A DNA stretch of 64,000 bases from Archilochus colubris (lineage: Eukaryota > Chordata > Aves > Apodiformes > Trochilidae), in the NCBI GenBank assembly GCA_023079485.1, contig CM041084.1, positions 70,899,709 to 70,963,708 on the forward strand. Reading direction: 5' to 3'. The translations under genes were made by a program, and so were the position numbers. The notes under the pieces are model-generated. The model searched no databases. It saw only the letters and a program-made list of their open reading frames with translations, and had not been told where the DNA came from. Positions 26,401-40,345 of this stretch are shown piece after piece (positions within the stretch are counted from its first letter, which is position 1; each line of letters opens with the position of its first letter).

Positions 26401-29400
26401 GGTCAGCCATTTGCATAGCTTTCAACAGTCACCACTTACACGTGAACAGCTACAGGCTCTCTTGGAACATGATAGAATTTGAAATGCTTGAGGTAATGCA
26501 ACTGAAGGAACATTCAATCAAATCAGTGCCCATTGCAAAAGAAGCATCTGTGTCTATATACTGATTGAAGGAGCTGGATGGGAAGGGAACAAGATGATGA
26601 GCTGAGGAGACATGGTGACTGAAGTATGACTGATTAGAAGTTAAGGGAAAAAAAAAAAAGAATAGCACTGATGCCATCTGTCACAAAAGAAACAAAAATT
26701 ATGAAGAAGCAGTTGTAATGAGAAAACAGATATGTTGCGAGTAACACAATTTGAAGCCTGTGCCAATTTGAACTTGATCAGACCATTGTAGAGAAAGTCA
26801 TAGACAAAGTATCAGGAAAGACTTTCTTCTTTGTTTCCTCTCAAAACTTGTATTTTACAGATCTGCTCTCTTCATCTTTTTGTTCTTGGTCTGATGTTCT
26901 TAAATATGTGCATTAATTGCACCTCATCTACCTTTGAATTTTTCACTAGACTAATTACCTCTAGTCTTTTGCTCATGTTTAGCCAAAACTTTTCCTTCCT
27001 TTGCTTACAGACATTACTACTACTGTTTTCTTCTGAGATTTAGTATAATTTCCTTCCTTCATTTACATTGTTACCTTGAAGATATTTACAGGCTATGTTC
27101 ATTTTCCTCTGAGGTTTCTCTTTTCCCCAGTGTGGATTTTTTTTTCAGTTCCTTTCTTTTTTCTTCTCTTTCCCTAATTTCTATGATCCCTTTCTCTTTT
27201 TATCACCAGTACAGCTAAGCATTTTGACTAATTTTACTTGTAATTTTTTTTTCTCATATGTTTAAGTTTCAGAAACAACCTTAAAATGATGTGAGGGACA
27301 TTTCCACAAAAATATTGCATAATATTATCTCTTTTATTATATTGAGTTTTCTTTTTAATGTCCATCAGTAGCAAATGTCTTATATCATTAAGCCAGCTGC
27401 CAGAGTTATGAAAATCAATAAAATAAAAATCTATAGCCTTTACTTTTTTCAAGTAGGACTTCACATTTCTTTAATTGCTCAGTGGTGCATATCTTATTTG
27501 CCCAGACTTGCATAGGTTCTGTGTAACCTGTGGTACATGTGTGAGTCTGGTGCATGCGTTTGGACAAGCAGGGAGAGTCTGCACTCTGCAATTAAAATGC
27601 AAGAATGTCATTAGGTGTGCAACTCTTGCTTTGAATGTTTTTCCATTTAAGAAAGGCCACACCAGGTTTACACCTAGATTTAAGCACATTGACCTGCATG
27701 TAGATAGATGTCTAACAGGATTTTCAGAAGTGAGTAGGCAGGCTGAGTTCCTAATCCTTAGTTTCTCGATTCTACCAGTTTACACCTGAATCCCTTTTGA
27801 CAGCTATCTGTGCTTAATCACGTTGCTGGGGTGGGAACTGACATTTTCTCTGTGGAGTGCTGAGAACAGCAGAGCTCTGCCCTTACCAGATCCTCAGCAG
27901 TAGCAACCTGAAAATGCCTAAGAGCAACAAACCAAAATCAAAACGATGCTAAGGGGACAGGGAGTGGGAGTTAATATGAAGTAGAAGGAGCGAAGCAAAA
28001 AGACACCAGGCATTCAGCCCATTTGATGACAAGAGAGTGAAGAACTAATGATGAAAACCATCTGGATGAGGCATTGTCTTTCTGTTGTTTACGAATAAGC
28101 TAATTTAGTCAAGAAATAGAGATTGGATGTATAAAAAGTACAAGATTTTACCTTTCCCTGAAATCTCTGGCCTCGCATTTGTTTATAAGGATTATCCAAT
28201 GGAGGGAGAGCTGCAATCTGAGAATGTGCCTGCACTGACAGTACAGTGCCAGGGAATGGGAATCTTGAATCTGTCAAAAAAATAAATGTGTATTGCTATC
28301 CATGAACTTGAGAAGATGCAGCTCCTTCACCCTGAACCCCCTGTTGCCAGTGGCTGCTGCTGTCAACCGGAGGGTTTGGTTTCAATATTGTGAGAAACCT
28401 CAGGCAATCTCACACAATGCAAGTGAGAAAATGACAGCCCTCTGATGATGCAGCCAGTTTTCCTGATCAGCGTGATTGTATGAGAGTGCTGTACTTAGTT
28501 ATATCGATTTGTCTCTGAGAGCTCTTTCTGCCACATAAATCTCATTGAAAATCTTTAAAGATCCTGCCCCAGAAGGCCACTGTGTTTTCTTTCTCAGTAA
28601 AAAGAAGCAGAGCCAGGAATTCATTTCTCAGAGTTTCAACTAGAATGGCACAGTTATGAGGCAGGTCTGAATGCATCTCTATTTTACATTTTGAAACATG
28701 TAAAGCCAAGGTTGCACTTCATGATTATTCTCCACACCTAAGTAGTGCTACAATGAGCTGTACCTATCTCCTCTCCCTTTCTTTCTTAGTTCAAGAGGTT
28801 TGAATAAAAAAAATCACCTTTCATTTAGATGGGGTTATTTGAAGGAGCGTTGTGCTCATTGTAGCTCAAGGCTTAAGTACAATAGGCACCACATTATAAA
28901 GATACTATTTGTGCCAGTCTAGTTAAAAAGACTGATAGTGCTTCCCTGATAATTTTTTTTCTTTTGAGTCACTAAAATTATTTTTAATGTTTTACATTAA
29001 AAATAATGTATTTCAATTCAGCCAGAGCTTAGGAAGTACAAAATACAAATTCATACTAATTCTCCATAGAGTTACCAACATGTCTGAGTCACAAATTGTG
29101 TCTTTGTTCATGGTGGGCTCATTTCTTTTGGTATATATAGAATGAAAGTAGAAAACACAAGTTTGACCAGTTTTTCTTCTCTGACAAAAATTCTTTTTTT
29201 AAGAAGGTCATTACTGAGTCTGAATTATCCGTAACCCAGAAGAAAACCCTGTTTGTGTAAACACATACACATGCGTGAGTTTTAGGCTGTTTAGGTACAG
29301 GATAACTTGTATGATGTGGCTATGAATGTTTCAGGGACACTAAGTGTTTGGTAACGTTATTCTTTTTTCCTCTTTAATAGCCTGATAAATTATTTCTTGG

Positions 29401-30708
29401 CTTGCTCTGTTGCTCTGCCCAGATGCAGCTGTCTGTCCATGCACTGTAATAGGAGACTGGGGACTTCATTTCCTTCTCCTCTTTTTTTCTTCTAAACAAA
29501 CTAACTCCAAGACCTATTACAACCAATATATACCAAAGTGTCATTTATTAATTTAAACTGTGCAGCCCAGTGCAGCCTAAATGTAATTACCACAAAGCAG
29601 AACAAAGCTGACTTCATAAAGCCAGGACATGACAAGCGACATCTGATCTGACAAGCATCCTCCTGCAGGTGCAGAACCACAGCAACTAAGGAAGGCATTG
29701 CATTAATCCAGGACATAATGGAAAATTAAACAGGCCACGATTTTGTCATTTATTGCAGGGGTACTAGTGCATTTGTAGGGAGCCAATTTCAAAGAAATGG
29801 GCCCTGTAGCTGTCCCCTCAAGTGGAGTAAGTTTGTGAATATATCATTAGTTGTGTCCATGGATCCTGCCCTAGTATTTATTCATGTGTTTGTGAGCTTC
29901 TTTGTATAAATATTCATATACTGACATTATGATAAATGACTTGAAGGTGCAACAGCAAATGGATGAGAAATCTAATCAGTAAACCAGCAGATTTTGAGGA
30001 CTGGAACAAGCAGTGCCTAAGAGTACATGTAATAATTTTATTACAAGTAGGAACTCTCATACCTGCAGTATATCAGCACAAGCATGGAAGTGTTTTTTCA
30101 ACTAATAGTTCAGACTGATTAGACTTTGAACCCTTGCCCAGACTTGAAGAAAATAAGGCACCAATATTTCTCAGATGTACACATATTTTTAATTGTATGC
30201 ACTAGGACCAGAGCATTTAGTTTCAGTGAACTTACAGACAATAATCATAAAATTCCAAAATTTTCAAAATCAGTTTTTGGGCCTCCATTGGGTTCTAGAA
30301 ACCAGTTCCATGTCTTTTGGATTGGCCTTTGCATTTTTGAGTTCCCCTTGATTAAATCTTGTGTTCTTTTGATATTAACAGTTCAGGTTTATGGGAGAGA
30401 TGTAAATATGTCCACTGAACTTTTATGAAAATCCAAGTTATATTTCTGTCAGAAACAACATTCCTCCATCTGATCCTCAGTACTCCTTTATATTGCCTGC
30501 ATTGTCTGCCCCTTTTTTCCTCAGATGAGACAGAGACAGACTCTTGCCTCTCCGTGTCTATGCTACCAAGGGGATAGAGAGGTAGGAAGATAGCACTAGC
30601 TGGCCAGTGTTTTCAAGGGGAAGAGGATGTCCTAGAGGTACTTTCCCATTCTTCTCACTGTTGGAAGAAAGATATTTATATTTCCCTTTCCTGTACTCAA
30701 TGCCACTC
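23412..30708. other. Intergenic region, no gene recognised
   Basis: No supported coding sequence. A long pyrimidine-rich stretch runs at about 27105-27210. A perfect 13-base inverted repeat lies at 28977-29007 (separate entry). Open frames here are short and show no domain. Confidence 0.7.
28977..29007. repeat. Perfect AT-rich hairpin, 13-base arms
   Basis: ATTATTTTTAATG at 28977-28989 and CATTAAAAATAAT at 28995-29007 are exact reverse complements around the 5-base loop TTTTA. There is no U run or gene end beside it that would make it a terminator. Function unknown. Confidence 0.9.
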
Positions 30709-30785
30709 ACACACACACACACACAAAAAAAAAAAAAAAACAAAAAAAAAACCCCAAAAACAACAAAACACAAAACAAAAAACAA
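30709..30785. repeat. (CA)n microsatellite followed by A-rich tract
   Basis: About eight CA units (30709-30725) run into roughly 60 bases of A with scattered C. It could be the tail of an old retroposed sequence on the plus strand, but nothing upstream identifies one. Confidence 0.85.
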
Positions 30786-31124
30786 AGCTTTATTTGCTAA
30801 GGAGGCTAGAAAGAGTTCTGGTGGCCTCTAATTCATTGCAGTTCCAATGGGATTGGGCAGTGGGAAGGCAATCTGAGCAGAAAGTGTTCTCCCTTGGGTA
30901 ACCAAGATATCTTCTGGAGTATGCATTCTCGCACTTCATCACAGTACCAGCTGTAGCAATGACAATGTACTGGAAGTACTGCCCATGGAGGAAAGCTCTT
31001 TTGCACTTTGCCAACAACTAAAAGGTACCGAGTGAATACCCAGAACTGTGTCCATCTGTGAAATGTGAGTACTCCATTCATACTCCATTTAGGGCTAAAC
31101 CAGAGCATGATCTTAAGAACCTGG

Positions 31125-31152
31125 CTCTATCTTCTCAAAAGAGAAGATAGAG
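31125..31152. repeat. Perfect hairpin, 12-base arms, 4-base loop
   Basis: CTCTATCTTCTC at 31125-31136 and GAGAAGATAGAG at 31141-31152 pair exactly around loop AAAA. The loop is too small and the stem too short for a microRNA precursor. Function unknown. Confidence 0.92.
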
Positions 31153-32607
31153 TAAAATGATAAGACTAAGTAATCATTAGCATAGTAGCTTTACATGTAG
31201 TTAGCACTTAGTGTAAATGTAAATGTTTATGAATGTAGGTAGGCTATCCAGGGGACAAAAGAAAGGACTTTCAAGAACACGAGCTGAATGAAACAGAATT
31301 TTGCAGTTCAGCTTTGGTCCAGTTGGTCTAGAGTCTGGGTACACAGGAGGGGTGGCCAGAGCTGGTGCAAAGTGAACACTGCATGCATCAGGGACATGGC
31401 CTTCCCAGTGGAGAGGGGTTGAGAGAGAAAAGCTATCACAGACAGCTGATGGGATTTGATGCTATCTCTGCTGACATACAGTGAGGGGTTGGTTTTTGTT
31501 TAGCAAGGTAATAGTTAACAGGCAATAAAATGAAATCCTGAAGTCTTGGCACAGTGTTTTATATATTATGATCCTCCAGCCAGAGATATTTTTTTCTCAC
31601 ATGGTTCTTTTGTTTCATAGTTCTCAGGAACAACACCTATAAACAGTCCTTCTACCCTCTGCTGCACTTCATGCTGGTTAACCTGCATTGTCTTTCAGCA
31701 GTCCCATTTCACTCCTGCCAGAATCAATGATAAAGTTCTGACTGTGCAAGGGAGTGAGCCCATGGGCCAAATGGATATTTGGTATCAAAAGGTTTGAAGG
31801 GCTCTGTCTGCAAAAAAAATTGCATGAAGTATTTGCTCTAAAGACAAGTGCCTATCTCTTATCTCCAGGGCATTTGTAATCAATCTTATATTACAAGTTG
31901 ATTAAGTACTAAGATAGTAGAATAGTGAATCTCCAAGTGTACTTTTGAGTTCTCTTTGTTATTCAAAAGCAACTGTAAAAATTGCCTGGAGAAATGTTGA
32001 TAAATCCAGAAAACAATAAAATCAAAATACCATTATAGTTGTTATTTCTAATTATGAGAACTTGGCAATGGGAACATTCATCATTAGATTTTTACCTAGA
32101 AGATTTTGTAAGTAGGCAGGATTTTAAAGTATTTGTTGGCTAATTATGTTGCCTATTTATCATATGCTTTGTGCAAGCAGATAGTAGAACACATGGAATA
32201 ATTTCTGTGCATAGATCATTTTACTAATATCCAGTGTGTGCTTCTCAAAATGGTGGTGGCATCCACAGGAAGCCAAATAGAAAGTTGAAATCTGTTGTCT
32301 TCAGAGATATGTAATAAGGGGTGTATCTGGTGTGGGAAAGTCTAGATTTGGTGCATTTGAAATGGTAACCTGACCTTGCTCTTTCTCACTCAAGTGAAGA
32401 GGCATGGCTGACCCAGCTATAATTTGGAGCAGTAACAGGTGGCTTGATTGTCTTGTCACTGGATTGCTTTTATCACTTTAGGTTTTCTGTCTTTGGCAAT
32501 AGGCATTAGGTTCATGACCATTTGAACAGGAGTGATGAAGCCTGGGACTGGCTTCATCAGAGAAAGAGGAAGAGGAAGGCAGAGAGGACCTGGCTCCACA
32601 CTCAACT

Positions 32608-32631
32608 ATTTTGATGCTGGGGCATCAAAAT
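32608..32631. repeat. Perfect hairpin, 10-base arms, 4-base loop
   Basis: ATTTTGATGC at 32608-32617 and GCATCAAAAT at 32622-32631 are exact reverse complements around TGGG. Function unknown. Confidence 0.88.
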
Positions 32632-33247
32632 GTTTAGCCATGGCAAAACAAAGGTGAATCTAGCTCTGTTTTTTTTTGTTCTGACAGGATGCCTGGGCAC
32701 ATGGAGGAGAAAAGCATCTAATGTGAATAATAGGGTGAAGAGTCCACCCTCTCCAAGCCAACAGTTAAAATACATTTAGGAATGCTGTGTCAGAGACTGA
32801 TCCAGTTGGACCCCTTCTGTCCCTACGCTGTCTACCTCACTCTTTCACTTGCTCTTTTATTCAGACCTCTTTTCAATGTCTTGTTACCAAAATTTAGGTT
32901 TGTTCTTTGAGGGTGTTTTGGGGTTTTGAGTTTGTTCTAATAAGGTAGAGCTGTAATTGGGAAATGGGTTAAGCTTGCTTCCAATTAAGATAATTGACGT
33001 GAAATACCCAGTTGCATCCTGAGAGAAAATGAGTTCCCCAGCTGAGTTGTAGAAGTGAGCAGCTTTGTCTAACAATGTAGGCAGAAGCAGATGTTTAGAA
33101 AAACATGTAAAAGCAATCAGGAGGGGATTTATTAATTTGTTTATTAATTTACATGCATGCGTGAGCAGAGAGACAGCAAAGTACCAAGTTTAGAATAGGT
33201 AAAGTTCCAGGAGCAGGTACAAGGAAATCTGTATACAGGTAAATCTT

Positions 33248-33364
33248 GGTGGGTTTCTTTTTTTGGTTGTTTTTTGTTTTGATTTTTGGTTGGTTGGTTT
33301 TGGTGTGTTTTTTGTTTGTTTGGGTTTTTTTGTGGCTTGTTTGTGTGGGTTTTATTTGTTTTTT
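33248..33364. repeat. T/G-rich low-complexity tract
   Basis: About 115 bases consist almost entirely of T and G, including GGTTGGTTGG and GTTTGTTTGGG runs. It is a simple repeat without coding potential. Confidence 0.85.
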
Positions 33365-35640
33365 AATATAAAGGAATAACTACTCAAAACCTTTTTGGAA
33401 GACTAAGGGCAGTGCATCTCCTTGAATAGTCATCCTGACTCTGTTCCCCTCATGCTAGGAATTTTTTTCTCTGTTGTCTATATACATGATAAAGTAAGGG
33501 CTATATGTATCTCCATAGCTAGTAAAAAATATACATGGTTTTGTATACTCTGTAGTTTTCTAAAGTCAAAAAATAATGAATATTAAAATCATTCTGAAAT
33601 AAGTAGTGGCTGAGAACTTCTGACAATGCTCATGTTTGCCTTCTAATTTGTGGGGAATAAGAAAGTGGAATCAGCTTTTCTGATCAGATGGAAAGAGAAT
33701 GCTTGGGGCTCTCTAATGTGAGGACAAACAGCTGCTGAGAACCTGTTGGTGTGATCAGTTTGGAGAGAATGAAGTGCAGAGGGTGGGTATTTGCTAGGTA
33801 GTGCTGGAGCTGGAAACAGGGGAAGATGTACTAGGGCTGGTAAGACAAAAGGCTTCAGAGGCTTTGGATAAGAATATGTTGGTTGTTTTACAATGTCTAT
33901 ACCTTGCCCAGCATATCTGGATTTCATTTGAAGTATCAGAAGTAACGTTATCTGAGATTAAAATTGGAAGGACCATTCACTTTGTTGCTCATGTAAATGA
34001 TTATTCCTGTGATTCTTTTGCAAATATTAAAGCATCAGTTAAATGTTTTGTTATTCCCAATTGTTTGCTTTTTTGAGCTCTTCTTGAAATTCAACAAGGA
34101 TTGGTTAAGTTTTTGAAGTAAGAGATGGCAGGCTTTGATGGCTTGTCTGACTAACTTGTCTCTATGATGACTTTGGTAGTACTAATGAAAGATGAAAACT
34201 GGGAGGATTTGTGTGCTGTACAGGAATTTGTCTTACCTAGATAAAGCTGGCAAATCAATGTTTGAAAATCAACTAATTTTTATGGCTGAAAAGCTAGTCT
34301 TAAGCTGGCTTTTCTTTGTGATTGAGGTGCTTTTTGATGTGTTAAATCAAATCAGAAGATGGGAAACATGGCAGATTCCTCTTTCATGTAAAGAAGAGTA
34401 GTGGGGAGTCCTCTGTTCTGCTTCTGCCACTCAGAGCCTCAGTGCATGTGGAGGGTTGCAGAGCCTGGACCACCTCTCAACAGGTGGACAACCAGCATTA
34501 CTGCTGCTGCTCCTGCTGTCTTTGTTTAGAGGATGGAAAAACTCAAGCTGGTGTTCTTTGTAATCTGGTAGGGATGCTCTAAAAGAAAAAATAATGGAGC
34601 CAAGAGATGAGGTAACTAGAGCCTTTGTGCTGGCACCTGCAAGTGTATGTCCTTACTGCAGGATGTGGAGGGGAGGTAGATAAATTGTCCATCCACAGTG
34701 CAGTGCTTTGTTTCTGTGATTTGGTGTTCTGCAAGTGAGATCACAAGAATAATAATTATTGTGTAGAGCAATGTATTTATAGCCTTATGATCTACTATTG
34801 AGTGTTTAAAAATGTTGGTTTCTTGGGCTATTCATACAGAAATTTTCTTCTGAAGGTTCACCAAAGATTGCAGGTAGACTAATGGAAGGTTAAGGCTAAT
34901 TTCTCTCATCAGTTTAAAAGTTATTCAGTTCTTTCATAAACCACACATGGGTTTCAGTGTTAAACTGCTTGCTTTTTGTTATTCTTTCTAGTGCTTTTGT
35001 GAATTTTTGCTTCACGGTTACCTTTCCCACTCTTTTTTTGTCCTTGTATTTAGAAAGGAATTTAAGCATGATGGAATTTCTGAAGATCTAGACAGATCTT
35101 TTATTGAGGAAGTGTTAAAATGGATAATTTTCCCTGGAGGCTGTACTTATGTTAAAAGATATTGCAAATGACATTTGGTCACTCCATAAATGAACTGTGC
35201 CTTTAAGTCTTCTTTTGGACTTCATGTAATGAAAGCAGAATAACTGAACAATGCTGTTATAAAATACATGATCATTGTATGCTTGAATGAAGGCATTCCA
35301 CATCCTTTGCTTATACAAAGCTCCTGCTGACTTCCTGGGAAATCTTGGCTAGTCACAATTTGGCTCGTGATCATAGAGGAATATCCTCCTCACAGTAAGC
35401 ATCACTAAATGATGCTTTCTGAAATTATATCACTCTTTTAGGAGGCCTCACTGATCACAGAATAGTGATTCTACTGCTCTCATAGCATGTTGCAAGCCAG
35501 ACACTTACAAATGGCATTTAAAAGATTGAATCAATTTACCCTTGTGTCTTAAAGTGATTGCAGAATCTTTGTGAAGGTTTATCTTTATAATAGTGTTGTA
35601 AATACAAAACATAGATTGACAGAATTAGGAAAAAACCCAC

Positions 35641-38600
35641 CAGGTTAGAAAAAAAACAATTTATTAAGTAGTATCATATAAATAACTTGTTACAAAAATC
35701 AATTTGCAAAAAGGCAAATTTACTCTGTGAGAAATTGTTGTTCAAATTGGTTTCTCATTAAATCGTTAAATTGAATTTCCCCCTGTTCCCCACCCCCCAA
35801 AAAAGAAGCCAGTACAGTGAGCGGGAAATATAAGGGAGAGAGTGCACACTTGCTATCTGACTATAACAAATACCCCATCCACACTTCAGAAGAGATGATC
35901 ATTCCAGAATGGGTCCCTTTGCAACACAGGGAAGCTTCTAGGTATAAATCTCTTGGGTGTCAAAAATCTTATTGCCCAAATCAAATGTCCCTCTGTGCTG
36001 AGCAGGGAGCAGATCCATCCGTCAGCCACGCTGAGGCTCCTTTGGCATAACCAGGGGATGACATCGTGAGAGACTGTGGCTGGAGCATGCCAGCAAGTAA
36101 ATCTTCCCAGGTGGTGGCATCAGTTTCAATCTATGCTTGAAAGTGTTTTTAATTAAAAAAATCAATACCGAAAAGCATTTATTTTAAGGGTTTTAAAATT
36201 ACAAATCGCAACAGGAGTTTGCCAGATTGATTTCGCTCAGTAACACAGTTAAGATGCACATAGCATTTATTATAAGGCCTTTCTTTTGACTTTTCAAAGC
36301 AATGAAAGGAATCACAGAATTAAAACACTATAGTGATAATGAAGAGTTTCCAAAACTTTTGTGTGTCAAAGTCCAGAACAATTTTGTGTTTGCAATCTTT
36401 TCTCTTTGTCATGTTCACCTGAATGCTTAATAATTCTATACATTTTATTCTTTAATAAACATCAAAGTAATAGATCATAGAAAACTAAAAGCTTATAGAA
36501 AGTGTCTCCAGGTATATTTACATAAATAGTGCAGTCTCATAGGAAAGGTTAAAAGCCCATGGGAGTGGAAAAGATTTCTCTATGTGGAGGACTAATGCCT
36601 TATTTATCAAATCAACCTTGTGGAAGGAGAAATTCGAAGTTAGCAGCGCCTTTTTTATTGTTTGTATTTGCTTGTTTGGTTGGGTTTTTTTTTAAGAGAG
36701 CAGAAGACATGCAGAAAAAATGTAAGAGCAGATTTGTAAAAATGCCTTGGAAATCCAGTAACTCTACAAATACTACATGACAGCGTTGTGGATTTTAAGT
36801 GACATGGGCCCACCGTGTACAATACTGATTACCTCCATCACACCTCCTCAGCCAATTAATTTTCTGTTCTTCCAGAAACTCCCAATTCTATCACTCTGGT
36901 ACTCCCTGCAGCCCCACCCATGACTTTTGGATACCTGCTGCTGAATTTTATAAACTGTTCTTTGGGAAAGTGTATAGTGTATGTCAAAGGCAGGTCTGAT
37001 CTGAAAAGTGTAATGTTGAAAAATGATGGGCAGGATCAAGCTGTGGGGTTTATTTTGTGTTTTGTTTTGTTTTTTTGTTTTAGCATTAAAACATTACTTT
37101 GGCTGCTGTGTTTTATCCTCACTTTCTGGAGCAAGGCATGCAGCTGTAGACATTAAGTATGCTTTTGTTCCCTTCAAGTACAGAAACGGTCACTAAGAAA
37201 ACAAGATTTTCTGAAGACTAAACTGAAAATAAAAACGTTGTGACTTTGACATTTATCAGAGGAGGCTACTGTTTCACAGGCCTAGAGGGGCTGGAAAAAG
37301 CCCTGCCTTTCACAACTTACAACGTAGTTCATACTCATTGAAAGTAGCATAATGACTGTTAATTTGTCAGCTCTCATTTGACAAGGGAGCTCAGACTGAA
37401 GTGTTGATTGAAACACAGATGAACAGAAATTGAACCACAAACAGGGTATGGAAGCATCCAGTTGGGACAGTGGTCTTCTGAAACGTTTCAATAGCACTTA
37501 AAGCCAAAGGAAACATGGAGAAATTTAAAACAGATGGTGGGAGGGAGAGCTAGCACAGCAGTGTTCAGAGTTACCTGCTCAGAATCACTGTCCATAGTTC
37601 ACCCTGCAGAAGGCCATCAAGATAGGTATGCTGTGGAAATTCAACACGTTTTAATAACAGCCATGACAAAAGGACTTTCTTTTTTAGAGATCTAGATTTA
37701 ATTTGCTTGGTCTAAAAAAAAAATGATGTCTTTCTTTCCATACATGCAAATCTCCCTCTGGCTGCTTTAGGAAAACTTGAATTGTTAGAAGTGACTGTGC
37801 ACTCTTGGTCCTGCTCAACATGGATGAGTCTGGTTTTGACATATGGCCAGCTTCCAGTGTTCATTATTTCCCTTCTTTTTATTCATACTGTACACGTGCA
37901 GACACACATTCCCAAAGCCATTTCTCCCTGCACTACCTCATGACCATTTCTGCTTTTTTATGGTACTACAGATATTCAGTTAGTTGGGTTTTGTGGTATG
38001 TTTTTGGTTTGTGAAAGAAAAATAAAAATGTTGTTTATTTAATGTAGCCTGCTACTTCCAAAACTTGATCATTTGAAGCTTGCTTCTCCCACTCACATTT
38101 AATAGCTAGAAAATGCCTGTCTGTAGAATGAAATAAGACTTGACAACTAACAAAATTTCAAAAATCAGAAAAAATATATCTCTTTCTTAGGACAAGTTTA
38201 GAAAATATTGGTGTTTGTATAGGTGGAATGTTCTTTCTCTACTCAAGAATCTTTCCCAGCAATTTTTTTTATCAGTAACAACTTAAAAACAGAGCTGTGT
38301 TGTTTTTCTCATGGTTATATGCTTCTCTATGTCAGGTTTGAGAATGCATTCCATTCCTTTGGAACTGCTGGTAGAGCCCTGTGGAAGCCGCCAAAGTCTC
38401 TTGTTCAGCCCTTACTGCAAGTTTCTGCCTCAGCTCTCCTCCAAGACCTTGTCTACACAGAGATGTTTTGACACAACTGTATGGGAGGTTTGTGCTCGTG
38501 TCTCCTTGTACTGGTGCTGCTGAGGGATAGAATTGGTTTTAACCTAGAATAACCATTCTTCTAAAGTAAAAAAAAAAAACCACACAAAAAAACCCCCCAA

Positions 38601-40320
38601 AAAACACAATTATTTTTTTCTGGAACAAAGTGATTTTTTTGGGACTTGGAATGAAATAACTCTACTAGAAACTGTACTTCATTTCCAGTGCAGAGACATT
38701 GTTCTGCAGTAGCAAGGCTGGCAAAATCTCCCATGGTAAACATGCTCCTCTTTCATGTGAACTCCACTGAATTCCTTGGTATTTTTTAATACATTCCCTA
38801 GTGTTAGATTGGATGTTTTTCCAGATTAAAAAGCAACTTCATTGCTCATCTCTCTGCCTGGCTTAGCTGAGCTTCCTTACAATATTTCTTCTCAAACAGG
38901 TGTGGTTGTAAGGAGAACAGGCTTAAAATAGCCAGGAAACCCTTGTCACAGCCCATGGTCTTAACATTTGTTTTTCTATAAATGACAATTCTAGCATTGT
39001 GGGAAAGCATTGCCCCAATATTCATTTCTATCCTTAAGTACACTGGCATGCAACAAAGTGCAAATAAATACTGTAAAGTTTTGCATTCACTGCAGTATGG
39101 CACTTCTAAGATGTAATATGCAGCACTGATTTTATAAATTGCACTCTGTTACTGCCAAGCAAGAAGAAAAGACAGATTTGGATTAGTCTTGCTGTGTGAG
39201 AGTTGCTAATTCTGTCTAATTTTCAGGAAAAAGTAGATCTTGAAACCTAAATGCATAAATAATAATTTGGATGCAAGTTTGCCTTGAATTATCTTAGAAG
39301 AATCCATTTGCTATTCAGGCGCCACATTCCTGGTGACATAACGGTTTTATATACAATGTATTTACATAACAGGCACGAGTAGCCACTCATATTTACTCTG
39401 TCACTCACTGGACAAGATAAAACCTGCTTTCAACTAAAAGACAAAAAAGAAGAAAGAAAAGAAACCCACGTCTTGTGCTTGGACTGCTACTAACAATCAT
39501 TAAATCAGACAAAATCGTCGTGCGGGCATCGGAAAGTAGTTACAAGGGCATCAGTGATCCTCCTGTTTTGTTTTTCCACCCCAAATGGTGACTGATGCAT
39601 CTTAAAGAGTAACCTGCAGGGTGGCCTGGCCCTTTCAGGGTGTGGGGTCTGTCCCCAGCCAAGTGTTGGTGACTCCTTTTTTCCCTCTGGGTGAGAGGGT
39701 GGCTCGCAAGGCCACATACGTGTGTGGTTCCACAGCTACCCCTGCCATCCCTGCTGCATACAAATCTGTTTCCTCAGGGCTCGAGGAGGGGAAGGGATGG
39801 TTCACTAGCTTGCACTGGGGATCCAGATGGACTCTGAGCTTGAAGCAATTTGCTGAAGCCAACCCCATGCAGAGAAGGTTGGGACTCAGATGTGTGTTAA
39901 GGAGCCATTAGGATGGAGCCCCTGGAGGGGGTACACACCGACTGTCCCCACTGACTGTATGAGGAAGGCAGCCTGAAGTTAAAGTGAGCTGTGGAGGGTT
40001 GTGCTGAGCATCTCTGATTCTCCACGTATCTGAAATCCAGATGATTGATTCTCCCCCGTTTTTCAGAATCAGCTTTTGTACTGGTTGCCTCCTGGATGCT
40101 CTGGTTTCAAGAAAGCCACAAAAGCCTAGATTTTTAAAGGCTTTTATCATCTTAAATGACAAGCAATTAGCTGTCTTGTCTGAAAGCTGTAATTGTGCAG
40201 TGCTCCCCTCTGCGAAGGAGTCCTTCCCCATCCCATCTGGGCATCACAATGTGGCTCTCATCCTCTTCACTGTGAGCTGGTTCACAAAACCTGAAATTGT
40301 CATCATACTTGTATAAGTCT
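35641..40320. other. Intergenic region, possibly far 3' UTR of CDH6
   Basis: AT-rich with many A and T tracts around 35,640-36,520, including TTTATT at 35660, the antisense form of AATAAA. If the CDH6 3' UTR were very long it could end here, but nothing proves it. A relatively GC-rich patch at 39,600-40,000 is not recognised. No gene can be supported. Confidence 0.5.
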
Positions 40321-40345
40321 AATACTCAGAAATCTTACTGTTCTC

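Larger units (their letters stand above)
30786..35640. other. Intergenic region, no gene recognised
   Basis: Apart from the two hairpins (31125-31152 and 32608-32631) and a T/G-rich tract (33248-33364), I see no gene or named repeat. Open frames of up to about 95 codons (for example 33643-33927 minus) lack any recognisable domain. Confidence 0.65.

Noticed and set aside
31125..31152. Hairpin considered as a microRNA precursor or terminator
   Set aside because: A 12-base stem with a 4-base loop is too small for Drosha/Dicer substrates, and intrinsic terminators do not apply to this genome.
33643..34076. Overlapping open frames of about 60-94 codons on both strands
   Set aside because: No homology recognised. 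Antisense openness without either strand looking coding suggests chance.
39505..40231. GC-rich region with several overlapping open frames
   Set aside because: Frames overlap on both strands and none resembles a known protein. It could be an old repeat or UTR sequence, but this is unsupported.
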